Notes under the pieces: generated by a model | Seen by the model: the letters and a program-made list of their open reading frames with translations, nothing else | What the model was told of the DNA's origin: nothing | Databases searched by the model: none | In this document: one piece after another, positions 1-9,115 of the stretch | How the letters are laid out: every line of letters starts with the position of its first letter | Numbering within the stretch: the stretch's first letter is position 1 | Position numbers and translations under genes: made by a program | Assembly: GCF_900109755.1 (NCBI RefSeq) | Contig: NZ_FOAR01000004.1 | Location: 226,627-290,626, forward strand | Length of the DNA: 64,000 nt | Reading direction: 5' to 3' | Source of the DNA: Pseudomonas agarici | GTDB taxonomy: Bacteria; Pseudomonadota; Gammaproteobacteria; Pseudomonadales; Pseudomonadaceae

Positions 1-398
1 CTCTCTTGAATGTGTCTACTGTCAAACTTGACAGGGTGTATGTCTGTCCAGTGTTTGGTGGCATTTTTTTGGCGACTTCTGTGTGAGCTTCTTCGTGCTG
101 GCGTCGGGGCTCCGATCAATGCGCCGGATTCGGCCGCACCGGTGGTTTTTTTGTCCGTTGAGGGGGTAGATGGTGCTTTTCGCGCAGCGTAAAAATAGCG
201 TGATGGAGAACGGAAAAGCCCGTTTTAGAGCCTCTGATTCAGTTTGAATTAAGTTTTTACGGCTATGCTGGTTGCGCCTGTTTCCTATAAATGACAGGCA
301 GTGTTCAAGGAATCGGGCGTGCTGACCCGAAGAACGCTGGCTCTGAGCAAGCCAAATCAAGAAAATCTCCTTCAATCCGTCAGAAAAAAGGATGAATC
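1..398. other. Non-coding region upstream of carbonic anhydrase
   Basis: I see no convincing gene here; the open frames on both strands have unlikely composition and no recognisable protein. The stretch contains a perfect 7-bp inverted repeat, CTGTCAA-ac-TTGACAG, at 19-34, which could be a dimeric regulator site or belong to whatever lies upstream. It must also hold the promoter of the carbonic anhydrase gene, but I cannot place it confidently. Confidence 0.5.
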
Positions 399-1130
399 AT
401 GAGTGACAGGGATAAACAGCCTTTGGCTGCGTCGGCTTCAGTGCTCCCCGAGACCGAAAGCGCCGATGCAGCATTGCAGCATATCGTCGATGGCTTTCTG
501 CATTTTCATCATGAAGTCTTTCCGCAGCAGCAAGAACTCTTCAAGAAGCTCGCCACGGCGCAGCAGCCGCGAGCCATGTTCATTACCTGCGCCGATTCGC
601 GCATCGTTCCCGAACTCATCACCCAAAGCTCCCCCGGCGACCTGTTCGTCACCCGCAACGTCGGTAACGTGGTGCCACCTTACGGGCAGATGAACGGTGG
701 CGTCTCAACCGCCATCGAATACGCCGTGTTGGCCCTTGGCGTGCAGCACATCATCGTCTGTGGACATTCGGACTGCGGTGCGATGCGCGGGGTACTGACT
801 CCCGCAAGCCTGGAAAAGATGCCCACGGTAAAAGCCTGGTTGCGCCATGCCGAAGTGGCGAAAACCATGGTCCAGGAAAACTGCGACTGCGCCAATGAAA
901 GCGAAAGCATGCAGGCGCTGACCCAGGAGAACGTGATCGCCCAGTTGCAGCATTTGCGTACCCATCCGTCGGTGGCCTCGCGCATGGCCAACGGGCAGTT
1001 GTTCATCCATGGTTGGATCTACAACATCGAAACCAGCGAAATCAAAGCCTATGACGCGGATCGAGGCAGTTTTCTGCCTCTGGACGGTATTCTTCCAATC
1101 CCGAGCGCGACGCCCAAGGCCCGTTTCTAA
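399..1130 (+). CDS. can: Beta-class carbonic anhydrase
   Basis: Interconverts CO2 and bicarbonate in the cytoplasm. The 243-residue protein carries the beta-class zinc site: Cys64 within CADSR (Asp66 and Arg68 form the conserved dyad) and His123 and Cys126 within HSDCG. Length is normal for the family, with a slightly extended N-terminus of about 25 residues. A SulP-family transporter follows 65-95 bp downstream on the same strand; SulP proteins paired with carbonic anhydrases are often bicarbonate carriers, so the two probably work together in inorganic-carbon supply or pH balance. Family assignment is secure; the physiological role is inferred. Confidence 0.95.
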   Translation: MSDRDKQPLAASASVLPETESADAALQHIVDGFLHFHHEVFPQQQELFKKLATAQQPRAMFITCADSRIVPELITQSSPGDLFVTRNVGNVVPPYGQMNGGVSTAIEYAVLALGVQHIIVCGHSDCGAMRGVLTPASLEKMPTVKAWLRHAEVAKTMVQENCDCANESESMQALTQENVIAQLQHLRTHPSVASRMANGQLFIHGWIYNIETSEIKAYDADRGSFLPLDGILPIPSATPKARF

Positions 1131-1225
1131 AGCCTGAAGCTTTTCTCAATCGATAAGGTTTTGCCACGACTGCCGTCGAGCCGTCTGGCTTTGCCATGCC
1201 TGAAGAAATCCTCGGGAGATTTATC

Positions 1226-2764
1226 ATGCGTGCAGCACAACTGAAAGCTGTTTTACCCAGGGAGCTATTGGCTTCCATGGTGGTGTTCCTGGTGGCCCTG
1301 CCGTTGTGCATGGGAATCGCCATTGCTTCCGGCATGCCGCCGGCCAAGGGGTTGATCACCGGGATTGTCGGTGGCCTGGTGGTCGGCTGGATAGCGGGTT
1401 CGCCGTTGCAGGTCAGCGGTCCTGCCGCCGGGCTGGCGGTGCTGGTGTTCGAGTTGGTGCGCCAACACGGGATCGCTATGTTGGGGCCGATCCTGCTGCT
1501 GGCCGGGCTCCTGCAATTGATCGCCGGGCGCATGCGCCTGGGCTGCTGGTTCCGGGTCACTGCCCCGGCGGTGGTGTACGGGATGCTCGCCGGGATCGGC
1601 GTGTTGATCGTGCTCTCGCAAATCCATGTGATGTTCGACGGCTCGCCCCAGCCCTCGGGCCTGGACAATCTGTTGGGCTTTCCCGAAGTCCTGGGCAAAG
1701 CCTTGCCGGTGGTTAGCGGCGGCATTGGCTGGCAGGCCGGTTTACTGGGGGTGCTGACAATCCTGGTGATGGGGTTGTGGGAGAAGTTCAAGCCCCATGC
1801 TCTGCGCTTTGTGCCGGGCGCTTTGCTCGGTGTGGGCCTGGCGACACTGGCGAGCCTGCTGCTGGCCTTGCCGGTCAAGCGGGTGGAGGTGCCCGATAAT
1901 CTGGCGCAGGCCATCGATTGGCTGCGTCCGGCGGACCTGCTCAACCTGGCGGATCCGGCGCTGCTGATCGCGGCCTTTGCCGTGGCCTTTATCGCCAGCG
2001 CCGAAACCCTGCTCTCGGCGGCAGCGGTGGATCGCATGCACGACGGCCAGCGCTCGGATTTCGACCGTGAGCTGTCGGCGCAGGGAATTGGCAACATGCT
2101 TTGTGGCCTGCTTGGGGCACTGCCCATGACCGGGGTGATCGTGCGCAGTTCGGCCAATGTCCAGGCCGGCGCACGGACTCGGCTGTCGGCGGTATTTCAC
2201 GGTGTCTGGCTGTTGGCCTTCGTGCTGTTGCTGTCCAGCGTGCTGCAAAGCATCCCGGTGGCGAGCCTGGCGGGGGTATTGGTCTACACCGGGCTGAAAC
2301 TGGTGGACCTCAAGGTTTTTCGGGGACTGTCGCGGTATGGCCGGATGCCGATGCTGACCTACGCGGTCACGGCGCTGTCGATCATCTTGACCGACCTGCT
2401 GAGCGGCGTGCTGATTGGCTTCGGTCTGACCCTGGCGAAACTGGCGTGGAAAGCCTCGCGGCTGAAGGTCAGCCTGGTGGATTTACCGGGCGAAGGACAA
2501 AAGGAGCTGCGGCTGACGGGAGCGGCGACCTTTCTCAAGGTCCCGGCGCTGACCCAGGTACTGTCGACGATACCGTGGGGCAGCACGGTGCATGTGCCGC
2601 TGAACAACCTGACGTATATCGACCATTCCTGCCTGGAGCTACTCGAAGAATGGGCGCGCGCCAACGTGGCCAAGGGCTCGCGGCTGGTCATCGAATCCCG
2701 CGGGCTGAAGCGGCGTCTGGAAGGACGCCTGCGCACCACGGTAGGTGTAGGCTCGACCTCTTGA
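1226..2764 (+). CDS. SulP family inorganic anion transporter
   Basis: Predicted inner-membrane anion carrier of the SulP (SLC26-like) family, 512 residues. It has about ten to twelve hydrophobic helices, the early region rich in Gly/Ala/Pro (GMPPAKGLITGIVGG) typical of the family, and a short C-terminal STAS-like segment from about residue 430. An in-frame ATG lies 30 bp upstream (1196), but the start at 1226 has a purine-rich GGGAGA at the right distance and begins directly with the amphipathic leader. Substrate cannot be read from the sequence: bicarbonate is favoured by the neighbouring carbonic anhydrase, sulfate is the classical annotation. Confidence 0.88.
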   Translation: MRAAQLKAVLPRELLASMVVFLVALPLCMGIAIASGMPPAKGLITGIVGGLVVGWIAGSPLQVSGPAAGLAVLVFELVRQHGIAMLGPILLLAGLLQLIAGRMRLGCWFRVTAPAVVYGMLAGIGVLIVLSQIHVMFDGSPQPSGLDNLLGFPEVLGKALPVVSGGIGWQAGLLGVLTILVMGLWEKFKPHALRFVPGALLGVGLATLASLLLALPVKRVEVPDNLAQAIDWLRPADLLNLADPALLIAAFAVAFIASAETLLSAAAVDRMHDGQRSDFDRELSAQGIGNMLCGLLGALPMTGVIVRSSANVQAGARTRLSAVFHGVWLLAFVLLLSSVLQSIPVASLAGVLVYTGLKLVDLKVFRGLSRYGRMPMLTYAVTALSIILTDLLSGVLIGFGLTLAKLAWKASRLKVSLVDLPGEGQKELRLTGAATFLKVPALTQVLSTIPWGSTVHVPLNNLTYIDHSCLELLEEWARANVAKGSRLVIESRGLKRRLEGRLRTTVGVGSTS

Positions 2765-2779
2765 CGCGCACAGGTACGG

Positions 2780-3430
2780 TCAGGGCGTGGGGTGTTTCAG
2801 TTCCAGTTCTACCCCCAGTTGGCGGGACAGGCAGGGCTGGCGCTTCCACGCGGCTTCGGTATTTGGATCGTTGAGGCGGTCACGGTAGGCTTCCACTGAT
2901 TCAAGGGCGAAGCTTTCTTCGTCGAGCATTTCATCGACAGCATGGTGCACCGCCCCATCCAGTTGGTTGGCGAAGTCTTCGCCGATCAGTTGGTGGGCGA
3001 TCAGGTTGGCCACGGTGGTGTCCAACGGGATCAGCGCCTGGCCGAAATGTACGATATAGAGATCGTTGACCTCTTCCACCAAACGATGCGCCAGATACGC
3101 TTCATCCAGCAGGCTGGCGAGACCGATATGGCCGTCGAGGAGGGTCGGCGGTTGCAGGAAAAACTGCTCGGCGATTTTCAGCACCGGGGTGATCTGCGAC
3201 TCGATGCCCGCTTCACGGGCGACTTCATTGGCGGCGTCCAGCAGGTCCGGGACCAGATCGATATAGGTAGTGACGAACCGGGTCATGACTCCTTTGGCAT
3301 CGATTTGCGGTAGTTGAATGGCGGGATGAAGGTGCGGCAACTGCACTTCCAGTTGTCGCGTCAATTGACCGGTAGCGGCCTCGTGTTGATGTGCACGCTG
3401 TATCTGCTCGCGCAATGCGGCGGTGTTCAT
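2780..3430 (-). CDS. Conserved protein of unknown function
   Basis: A 216-residue soluble protein with no signal peptide and no membrane segment, mostly acidic and predicted alpha-helical. I do not recognise a domain. It occupies the place, between the SulP transporter and coxB, where P. aeruginosa also has a conserved hypothetical gene, so it is a real, syntenic gene. It is convergent with the SulP gene (15 bp gap) and divergent from the oxidase cluster. No catalytic motif is evident; a function should not be assigned. Confidence 0.8.
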   Translation of the reverse strand: MNTAALREQIQRAHQHEAATGQLTRQLEVQLPHLHPAIQLPQIDAKGVMTRFVTTYIDLVPDLLDAANEVAREAGIESQITPVLKIAEQFFLQPPTLLDGHIGLASLLDEAYLAHRLVEEVNDLYIVHFGQALIPLDTTVANLIAHQLIGEDFANQLDGAVHHAVDEMLDEESFALESVEAYRDRLNDPNTEAAWKRQPCLSRQLGVELELKHPTP

Positions 3431-3790
3431 GAAGGCTCCAGGATGGAAAACAAAGGGAAAAGTGAGGCCAATAAGGTAGCTGGGTTATAAAAGTTGCTAA
3501 GACATATTTGTCATAATTATTTCATAGTTATATGTCTGCGTTATAACGATTTGCTATCACGTCGCGCTATCCCACGTCATCCGTGGCCTCTGGCCAAATT
3601 ATCGGTTCATTTTCCTTATCGCGTTGCGTGGTCGCAGTCGCTGTCTATACTCGGTTTTGTGAAGAGCTAGCTGATGATGTCCGGCTGCATGTTCCGGCAA
3701 GACCGAATGGTCCGCTTGCGTAGTCCGACCATTTCCCTCTGCCTCAGGTGAAAGCCGGCGGGATAACAAGAATGATAAGGGGAACCCGCA
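3431..3790. other. Divergent intergenic region upstream of coxB
   Basis: 360 bp with no gene. It is locally AT-rich at 3485-3560 and contains an inverted repeat AGACATAT...ATATGTCT (3500-3507 and 3530-3537), a possible regulator site or stem-loop. A CTATACT element lies at 3645-3651 and is listed separately. An apparent long reverse open frame covering this region and most of coxB is a shadow. Confidence 0.5.
3645..3651 (+). promoter_or_regulatory. RpoS-type -10 element upstream of coxB
   Basis: The heptamer CTATACT matches the extended -10 favoured by sigma-38 and lies about 140 bp before the coxB start. No good -35 TTGACA is present at 16-18 bp, which also fits an RpoS promoter. It is known that the aa3/caa3-type oxidase of P. 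aeruginosa is induced by starvation and depends on RpoS; application to this strain is inference. Confidence 0.45.
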
Positions 3791-4918
3791 ATGATGCGAC
3801 GTCCACAGGTCTGGATGGGCCTGCTGTTGTGGTCGATATTCAGCCAGGCGCAAGCCGCCTGGACCACGAATATGACTCAAGGGGCAACCGAAGTAAGCCA
3901 CGCGGTCTTCGATCTGCACATGACCATCTTCTGGATCTGTGTAGTGATTGGTGTCATCGTCTTTGGCGCGATGTTCTGGTCGATGATTCTTCACCGCCGT
4001 TCCACCGGACAGGTTGCCGCCAAATTTCATGAAAGCACCACGGTGGAAATTCTCTGGACCATCGTACCTTTCCTGATTCTGGTGGCCATGGCGATCCCGG
4101 CGACCGCCACGTTGATCAAGATGTACGACGCCAGTGAATCGGATGTGGACATCCAGATCACCGGCTATCAGTGGAAGTGGCACTATAAGTACCTGGGCCA
4201 GGATGTCGAGTTCTTCAGCAACCTCGCCACCCCCACCGAACAGATTCACAACCAAACCACCAAGGGCGAGCACTATCTGCTCGAAGTCGACCAGCCGCTG
4301 GTGCTGCCGGCAGGTGTCAAGGTGCGCTTTCTGGTGACCGCCGCCGATGTGATCCACTCCTGGTGGGTGCCGGCCTTCGCGGTCAAGCGCGATGCGATTC
4401 CTGGGTTTGTCAACGAGGCCTGGACCAAAGTCGACAAGCCGGGCATCTACCGTGGGCAGTGCGCTGAACTGTGCGGCAAGGATCACGGTTTCATGCCGAT
4501 CGTGGTCGAGGTGAAGTCCCAGGCCGACTACGCCACCTGGCTGGGCGAGCGCAAGGCCGAAGCGGCCAAGCTCAGCGAGCTGACCACCAAGGAATGGACG
4601 CTCGACGAACTGGTGGCCCGTGGCGACAAGGTCTATCACACCACCTGCGCGGCTTGTCACCAGGCCGAAGGCCAGGGCTTGCCGCCGATGTTTCCGGCCC
4701 TCAAGGGCTCGCCGATCACCACCGGATCGAAGGAAGACCACCTGCACCGGGTCTTCTTCGGCAAACCGGGCACCGCCATGGCGGCCTTCGGCAAACAACT
4801 TTCCGAAGTCGATATCGCCGCAGTTGTCACTTACGAGCGTAATGCCTGGGGTAACAACAAAGGCGACATGGTCACGCCCAAAGACGTGCTGGCTCTGAAG
4901 CAGGAGCAAAGCAAATGA
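3791..4918 (+). CDS. coxB: Cytochrome c oxidase subunit II with fused cytochrome c domain (caa3 type)
   Basis: Electron-entry subunit of the terminal oxidase. The 375-residue protein has a signal peptide (about residues 1-23), two membrane helices (about 45-66 and 88-108), and a periplasmic cupredoxin domain with the binuclear CuA ligands His189, Cys224, Cys228, His232 and Met235 (the CAELCGKDHGFM stretch). A C-terminal haem c domain with CAACH at 286-290 makes it caa3-like, so it can accept electrons from soluble or membrane cytochrome c. It opens a co-directional cluster running to SCO1 at 12.3 kb. A start one codon later is equally possible. Confidence 0.96.
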   Translation: MMRRPQVWMGLLLWSIFSQAQAAWTTNMTQGATEVSHAVFDLHMTIFWICVVIGVIVFGAMFWSMILHRRSTGQVAAKFHESTTVEILWTIVPFLILVAMAIPATATLIKMYDASESDVDIQITGYQWKWHYKYLGQDVEFFSNLATPTEQIHNQTTKGEHYLLEVDQPLVLPAGVKVRFLVTAADVIHSWWVPAFAVKRDAIPGFVNEAWTKVDKPGIYRGQCAELCGKDHGFMPIVVEVKSQADYATWLGERKAEAAKLSELTTKEWTLDELVARGDKVYHTTCAACHQAEGQGLPPMFPALKGSPITTGSKEDHLHRVFFGKPGTAMAAFGKQLSEVDIAAVVTYERNAWGNNKGDMVTPKDVLALKQEQSK

Positions 4919-4997
4919 GCAAATCGGCTGCGTGCTCCCTGAACTGGCCTGGATCATGCCCAGGTCACCCGGTTCAACCGTTTGCAGGAGACAGGAC

Positions 4998-6587
4998 ATG
5001 AGTGCTGTGATCGATGACCATGGTCATGCCGTTGACCACGCCCATGGTCCCGCCAAGGGCCTGATGCGCTGGGTGCTGACCACCAACCACAAGGATATCG
5101 GCACGCTGTACCTGTGGTTCAGCTTCGCCATGTTCCTGCTGGGCGGATCGTTCGCCATGGTGATCCGTGCCGAACTGTTCCAACCCGGATTGCAGATCGT
5201 GCAGCCGGCGTTCTTCAACCAGATGACCACCATGCACGGGTTGGTGATGGTCTTCGGCGCGGTGATGCCGGCCTTCGTCGGCCTGGCCAACTGGATGATC
5301 CCGCTGATGATCGGGGCGCCGGATATGGCCCTGCCACGGATGAACAATTTCAGTTTCTGGTTGTTGCCCGCGGCATTCCTGTTGCTGGTGTCTACCCTGT
5401 TCACCGCCGGTGGCGGACCGAACTTCGGATGGACCTTCTATGCCCCGCTTTCGACCACTTATGCACCGGAAAGCGTGACTTATTTCATCTTTGCCATCCA
5501 CCTGATGGGCATCAGTTCGATCATGGGCGCGATCAATGTGGTCTCCACCATCCTCAACCTGCGTGCACCGGGCATGACGCTGATGAAGATGCCGCTATTC
5601 GTCTGGACCTGGTTGATCACGGCCTTCTTGCTGATCGCGGTGATGCCGGTGCTGGCCGGTTGCGTGACCATGATGCTGATGGACATCCACTTCGGCACGA
5701 GCTTCTTCAGCGCCGCCGGCGGTGGTGATCCGGTGTTGTTCCAGCACGTGTTCTGGTTCTTCGGCCACCCCGAGGTGTACATCATGATTTTGCCGGCCTT
5801 CGGGGCCGTCAGTTCGATCATCCCGACCTTCTCGCGCAAGCCGCTGTTCGGTTACACCTCAATGGTCTACGCCACGGCGAGTATCGCGTTCCTGTCATTC
5901 ATCGTCTGGGCGCACCATATGTTCGTGGTCGGCATTCCGCTGGTGGGCGAGCTGTTCTTCATGTACGCCACGTTGCTGATCGCGGTGCCGACCGGGGTCA
6001 AGGTGTTCAACTGGGTCAGTACCATGTGGCAAGGTTCGCTGACCTTCGAGACGCCGATGTTGTTCGCCGTGGCGTTCGTCATCCTGTTTTCCATCGGTGG
6101 CTTTTCCGGCCTGATGCTGGCGATTGCCCCGGCGGACTTCCAATACCAGGACACCTATTTCGTGGTGGCGCACTTCCACTACGTGCTGGTACCGGGGGCG
6201 ATTTTCGGGATCTTTGCATCGACCTACTATTGGTTGCCGAAATGGACCGGCCACATGTACGACGAAACCCTGGGCAAGCTGCACTTCTGGTTGTCGTTCG
6301 TCGGCATGAACCTGACATTCTTCCCGATGCACTTCGTGGGACTGGCGGGCATGCCGCGGCGGATTCCGGACTACAACCTGCAGTTCGCCGATTTCAACAT
6401 GGTCTCCTCGATTGGCGGCTTCATGTTCGGGGCCACCCAGTTGCTGTTCCTGTTCATCGTGATCAAGTGCATTCGTGGTGGCCCGGTGGCCCCGGCCAAG
6501 CCATGGGATGGGGCCGAAGGACTGGAGTGGAATATCCCGTCGCCGGCGCCGTACCACACATTCACCACGCCACCGGAAGTGAAATGA
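4998..6587 (+). CDS. coxA: Cytochrome c oxidase subunit I
   Basis: Catalytic subunit of the aa3-type oxidase, reducing O2 to water and pumping protons; it binds haem a and the haem a3-CuB centre. The 529-residue protein has the expected twelve membrane helices and family motifs: HHMFVVG and HPEVY around CuB and the K/D proton channels, and AHFHYVLV with the haem ligand histidines. An open frame extends upstream to 4932, but the start at 4998 is preceded by CAGGAGACAG and gives the usual N-terminus. It lies between coxB and the Cox11 assembly gene. Confidence 0.97.
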   Translation: MSAVIDDHGHAVDHAHGPAKGLMRWVLTTNHKDIGTLYLWFSFAMFLLGGSFAMVIRAELFQPGLQIVQPAFFNQMTTMHGLVMVFGAVMPAFVGLANWMIPLMIGAPDMALPRMNNFSFWLLPAAFLLLVSTLFTAGGGPNFGWTFYAPLSTTYAPESVTYFIFAIHLMGISSIMGAINVVSTILNLRAPGMTLMKMPLFVWTWLITAFLLIAVMPVLAGCVTMMLMDIHFGTSFFSAAGGGDPVLFQHVFWFFGHPEVYIMILPAFGAVSSIIPTFSRKPLFGYTSMVYATASIAFLSFIVWAHHMFVVGIPLVGELFFMYATLLIAVPTGVKVFNWVSTMWQGSLTFETPMLFAVAFVILFSIGGFSGLMLAIAPADFQYQDTYFVVAHFHYVLVPGAIFGIFASTYYWLPKWTGHMYDETLGKLHFWLSFVGMNLTFFPMHFVGLAGMPRRIPDYNLQFADFNMVSSIGGFMFGATQLLFLFIVIKCIRGGPVAPAKPWDGAEGLEWNIPSPAPYHTFTTPPEVK

Positions 6588-6603
6588 CGCGGAGGGCTGT
6601 CCG

Positions 6604-7152
6604 ATGAACGACTCGATCGCACTCAAGCGTCTGGTCACGCGCCTGTTGCTGGTGGTGGTGGCGATGTTCGCCTTCGGCTTCGCCCTGGTGCCGATCTATG
6701 ACGTGATGTGCAAGGCCTTCGGCATCAACGGCAAGACCGCCGGCCAGTACGAGGGCGAGCAGGTGGTGGATGCGTCACGCCGGGTCGGTGTGCAGTTCCT
6801 CTCGACCAACGCCGTGGACATGGTCTGGGAGTTCTATCCCAAGGCCGACCAGATCAGCGTCAATCCCGGTGCGGTCAACGAAATGATCTTCGTTGCCTAC
6901 AACCCGACCGATCAGGTGATGAAGGCTCAGGCGATCCCGAGTATTTCGCCCAGCAATGCGGCGATGTACTTCCACAAGACCGAGTGCTTCTGCTTTACCC
7001 AACAAACACTGCAACCGGGGCAGCGAATCGAGATGCCGGTACGTTTCATCGTTGACCGTGACATGCCCAAGGACGTGAAGCACCTGACACTGGCCTACAC
7101 GCTGTTCGATATCACTGCTCGCAACCCACCCATGGCCCGCTCGGGCGGGTAG
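6604..7152 (+). CDS. ctaG: Cytochrome c oxidase assembly protein, Cox11/CtaG family
   Basis: Membrane-anchored copper chaperone that helps build the CuB centre of subunit I. The 182-residue protein has one N-terminal membrane helix (about residues 13-33) and a periplasmic Ig-like domain with the CFCF copper-binding motif in KTECFCFTQQTLQPGQ, followed by conserved MPVRF. The position directly after coxA (16 bp gap) and before coxC is the usual arrangement in Proteobacteria. Not to be confused with the unrelated Bacillus-type CtaG. Confidence 0.95.
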   Translation: MNDSIALKRLVTRLLLVVVAMFAFGFALVPIYDVMCKAFGINGKTAGQYEGEQVVDASRRVGVQFLSTNAVDMVWEFYPKADQISVNPGAVNEMIFVAYNPTDQVMKAQAIPSISPSNAAMYFHKTECFCFTQQTLQPGQRIEMPVRFIVDRDMPKDVKHLTLAYTLFDITARNPPMARSGG

Positions 7153-7186
7153 GCCATCCAGTGTGCCCGATAAGGAGAACAATAAA

Positions 7187-8083
7187 ATGGCAACGCCGAC
7201 TCACGAGCATTACTACGTTCCTGCCCAGAGCAAATGGCCGATCATTGCCACACTGGGCATGTTGACCACCGTCTACGGCCTGGGTACCTGGTTCAATGAC
7301 CTTAAGGCGGCGCGCCCGGAATCCCATGGCCCGCTGATCTTCTTTGTCGGCGGACTGCTGTTGGCCTATATGCTGTTCGGTTGGTTCGGCACGGTGATCA
7401 AGGAAAGCCGCTCCGGCCTCTACAGTGCCCAAATGGATCGTTCGTTTCGCTGGGGCATGAGCTGGTTCATCTTTTCCGAGGTGATGTTCTTCATCGCGTT
7501 CTTCGGTGCGCTGTTTTATGTGCGGCACCTGTCTGTGCCGTGGCTGGCCGGTGAAGGCGGTGCCAAGGGCCTGGCGCACATGCTTTGGCCGGATTTCCAA
7601 AACGTCTGGCCGCTGCTGCACAACCCGGACCCGAAACTCTTCCCACCGCCCAAGGCTACCATCAGTCCGTGGGGTCTGCCGCTGCTTAACACCATCCTGC
7701 TGGTCAGTTCCAGTGTGACGGTCACCATTGCCCACCATGCGTTGAAGAAAGGTCATCGCGGGGCGCTGAAGATCTGGCTGGCGCTGACGGTACTGCTGGG
7801 CCTGGCTTTCCTCGGGTTCCAGGCCGAAGAATACCTCCACGCCTATCACGAACTGGGCCTGACCTTGGGTTCGGGCGTCTATGGCGCGACGTTCTTCATG
7901 CTCACGGGGTTCCACGGCGCCCACGTGACCATCGGTACGCTGATCCTGTTCGTGATGCTGGTGCGGGTCATGCGTGGGCACTTCAACGCCGACCATCAGT
8001 TCGGCTTCGAAGCGGCGGGCTGGTACTGGCACTTCGTGGATGTGGTTTGGATCGGCCTGTTCGTTTTCGTCTACGTGCTGTAG
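7187..8083 (+). CDS. coxC: Cytochrome c oxidase subunit III
   Basis: Third core subunit of the haem-copper oxidase, 298 residues with seven predicted membrane helices and the family segments FRWGMSWFIFSEVMFF and GFHGAHV. A GTG-initiated extension at 7163 exists, but the ATG at 7187 is preceded by TAAGGAG (7171-7177) and fits the usual N-terminus MATPTHEHYYVP. It lies 34 bp after the Cox11 gene and is followed by a small convergent gene. Confidence 0.96.
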   Translation: MATPTHEHYYVPAQSKWPIIATLGMLTTVYGLGTWFNDLKAARPESHGPLIFFVGGLLLAYMLFGWFGTVIKESRSGLYSAQMDRSFRWGMSWFIFSEVMFFIAFFGALFYVRHLSVPWLAGEGGAKGLAHMLWPDFQNVWPLLHNPDPKLFPPPKATISPWGLPLLNTILLVSSSVTVTIAHHALKKGHRGALKIWLALTVLLGLAFLGFQAEEYLHAYHELGLTLGSGVYGATFFMLTGFHGAHVTIGTLILFVMLVRVMRGHFNADHQFGFEAAGWYWHFVDVVWIGLFVFVYVL

Positions 8084-8093
8084 CTGCGCCTGC

Positions 8094-8297
8094 CTACCAG
8101 GGGGCACTGGACACCAACTGGCCGCTGTAGAAGCCCCAGCTGATCAATGCCAGGGTGGCGACGGCCAGACCGACGCGGACCGTCAGCGCGGTGAGCAGGC
8201 GGCGAGACGGTCCCTCGTCCTTGACCAGAAAAACCAGGCCGCTGAACAGGCTGATAAGCGTGGCTATCAGCATCAGGACAATCGCCGCTTTGAGCAT
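8094..8297 (-). CDS. Twin transmembrane protein (DUF2909-like)
   Basis: A 67-residue protein made almost entirely of two hydrophobic helices (about residues 3-24 and 40-60) joined by a short charged loop (KDEGPSRR). Small proteins of this design are conserved inside pseudomonad oxidase clusters and are usually annotated DUF2909. It is the only gene of the cluster on the minus strand, convergent with coxC and divergent from surf1. The biochemical role is unknown; a part in oxidase assembly or stability is only suggested by position. Confidence 0.78.
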   Translation of the reverse strand: MLKAAIVLMLIATLISLFSGLVFLVKDEGPSRRLLTALTVRVGLAVATLALISWGFYSGQLVSSAPW

Positions 8298-8368
8298 GGT
8301 GAGACTCCGGGGGAGATACGCGTGTATTTGAGTATAGCGAGTCGAGTTGCTGCCAATGGAGTGCCGTC

Positions 8369-9115
8369 ATGAGGCGCTTTCACCCCGGCGTGGCACCGAC
8401 GCTGGTGGTGCTGGTGGTGTTGCCGTTGCTGGTACTGCTGGGTTTCTGGCAGTTGGCGCGGGGCGAACAAAAGCGCGTGTTGCTGGACAGCTATGCCCAG
8501 CGCCGCACGGCCGAGCCGCTGAGCGGCGAGCAACTCAAAGGCAGTGCCGACCCGGCTTTTCGCCGCGTACAGCTACGTGGCCAGTTCGATGCCGAACACA
8601 GCTACCTGCTGGATAACCGCGTGCGTAATGGTCAGGTGGGCGTCGAGCTGATCCAACCCTTTCACGATTTAGCCAGCGGGCTCTGGTTGCTGGTCAATCG
8701 CGGCTGGTTGCCCTGGCCGGAACGGCGCACGCCGCCGGTCTTCGGCACGCCTGGGCAAGCGCTGAATATCGACGCCTGGGTCTATGTCGCTCCGGGCAGC
8801 ACCTTCCAGCTCCATGCCGACCCGCTGAACGCACTCTGGCCGCGCGTGGTGACAACGATTGAGCCCGGCAAACTGTGGACGGAACTGGGCCGTGAAGGCT
8901 TCGCCTACGAGCTGCGCCAGGAGCCCGGTCCTGGCGCCTATGAAACCGGATGGCCAGTGGTGGCCGAAGGCATGGGCCCGGAAAAACACCTCGCCTACGC
9001 CGTGCAATGGTTCGCCATGGCCTTGGCGCTGTTGGTCCTTTACCTCTACCTCGGATGGCATAACGCTAGGGAGAAACACCATGGGAGCGGCCTTGAATCG
9101 ACTCAACACAGTTGA
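8369..9115 (+). CDS. SURF1 family cytochrome oxidase biogenesis protein
   Basis: Inner-membrane protein involved in haem a insertion into subunit I. The 248-residue protein has the SURF1 layout: an N-terminal helix (about residues 11-28) ending in GFWQL, a periplasmic domain with the conserved G-Q/YLLDNR and LVNRGW segments, and a C-terminal helix (about 208-230, AYAVQWFAMALALLVLYLYL). Its last 35 bp overlap the next gene, implying co-translation. Confidence 0.93.
   Translation: MRRFHPGVAPTLVVLVVLPLLVLLGFWQLARGEQKRVLLDSYAQRRTAEPLSGEQLKGSADPAFRRVQLRGQFDAEHSYLLDNRVRNGQVGVELIQPFHDLASGLWLLVNRGWLPWPERRTPPVFGTPGQALNIDAWVYVAPGSTFQLHADPLNALWPRVVTTIEPGKLWTELGREGFAYELRQEPGPGAYETGWPVVAEGMGPEKHLAYAVQWFAMALALLVLYLYLGWHNAREKHHGSGLESTQHS

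Noticed and set aside
22..375. Possible 117-codon gene on the minus strand at the start of the window
   Set aside because: No family resemblance, no ribosome-binding site, and poor codon use; treated as non-coding.
3599..4999. Long open frame on the minus strand (466 codons) covering coxB
   Set aside because: It is antisense to coxB, whose domains and motifs are certain; the reverse translation has no recognisable family and arises from high-GC codon bias.
7112..8107. Minus-strand open frame of 331 codons opposite coxC
   Set aside because: Shadow of coxC; composition (Gln/His/Arg-rich) is typical of antisense frames and it has no start region signals.
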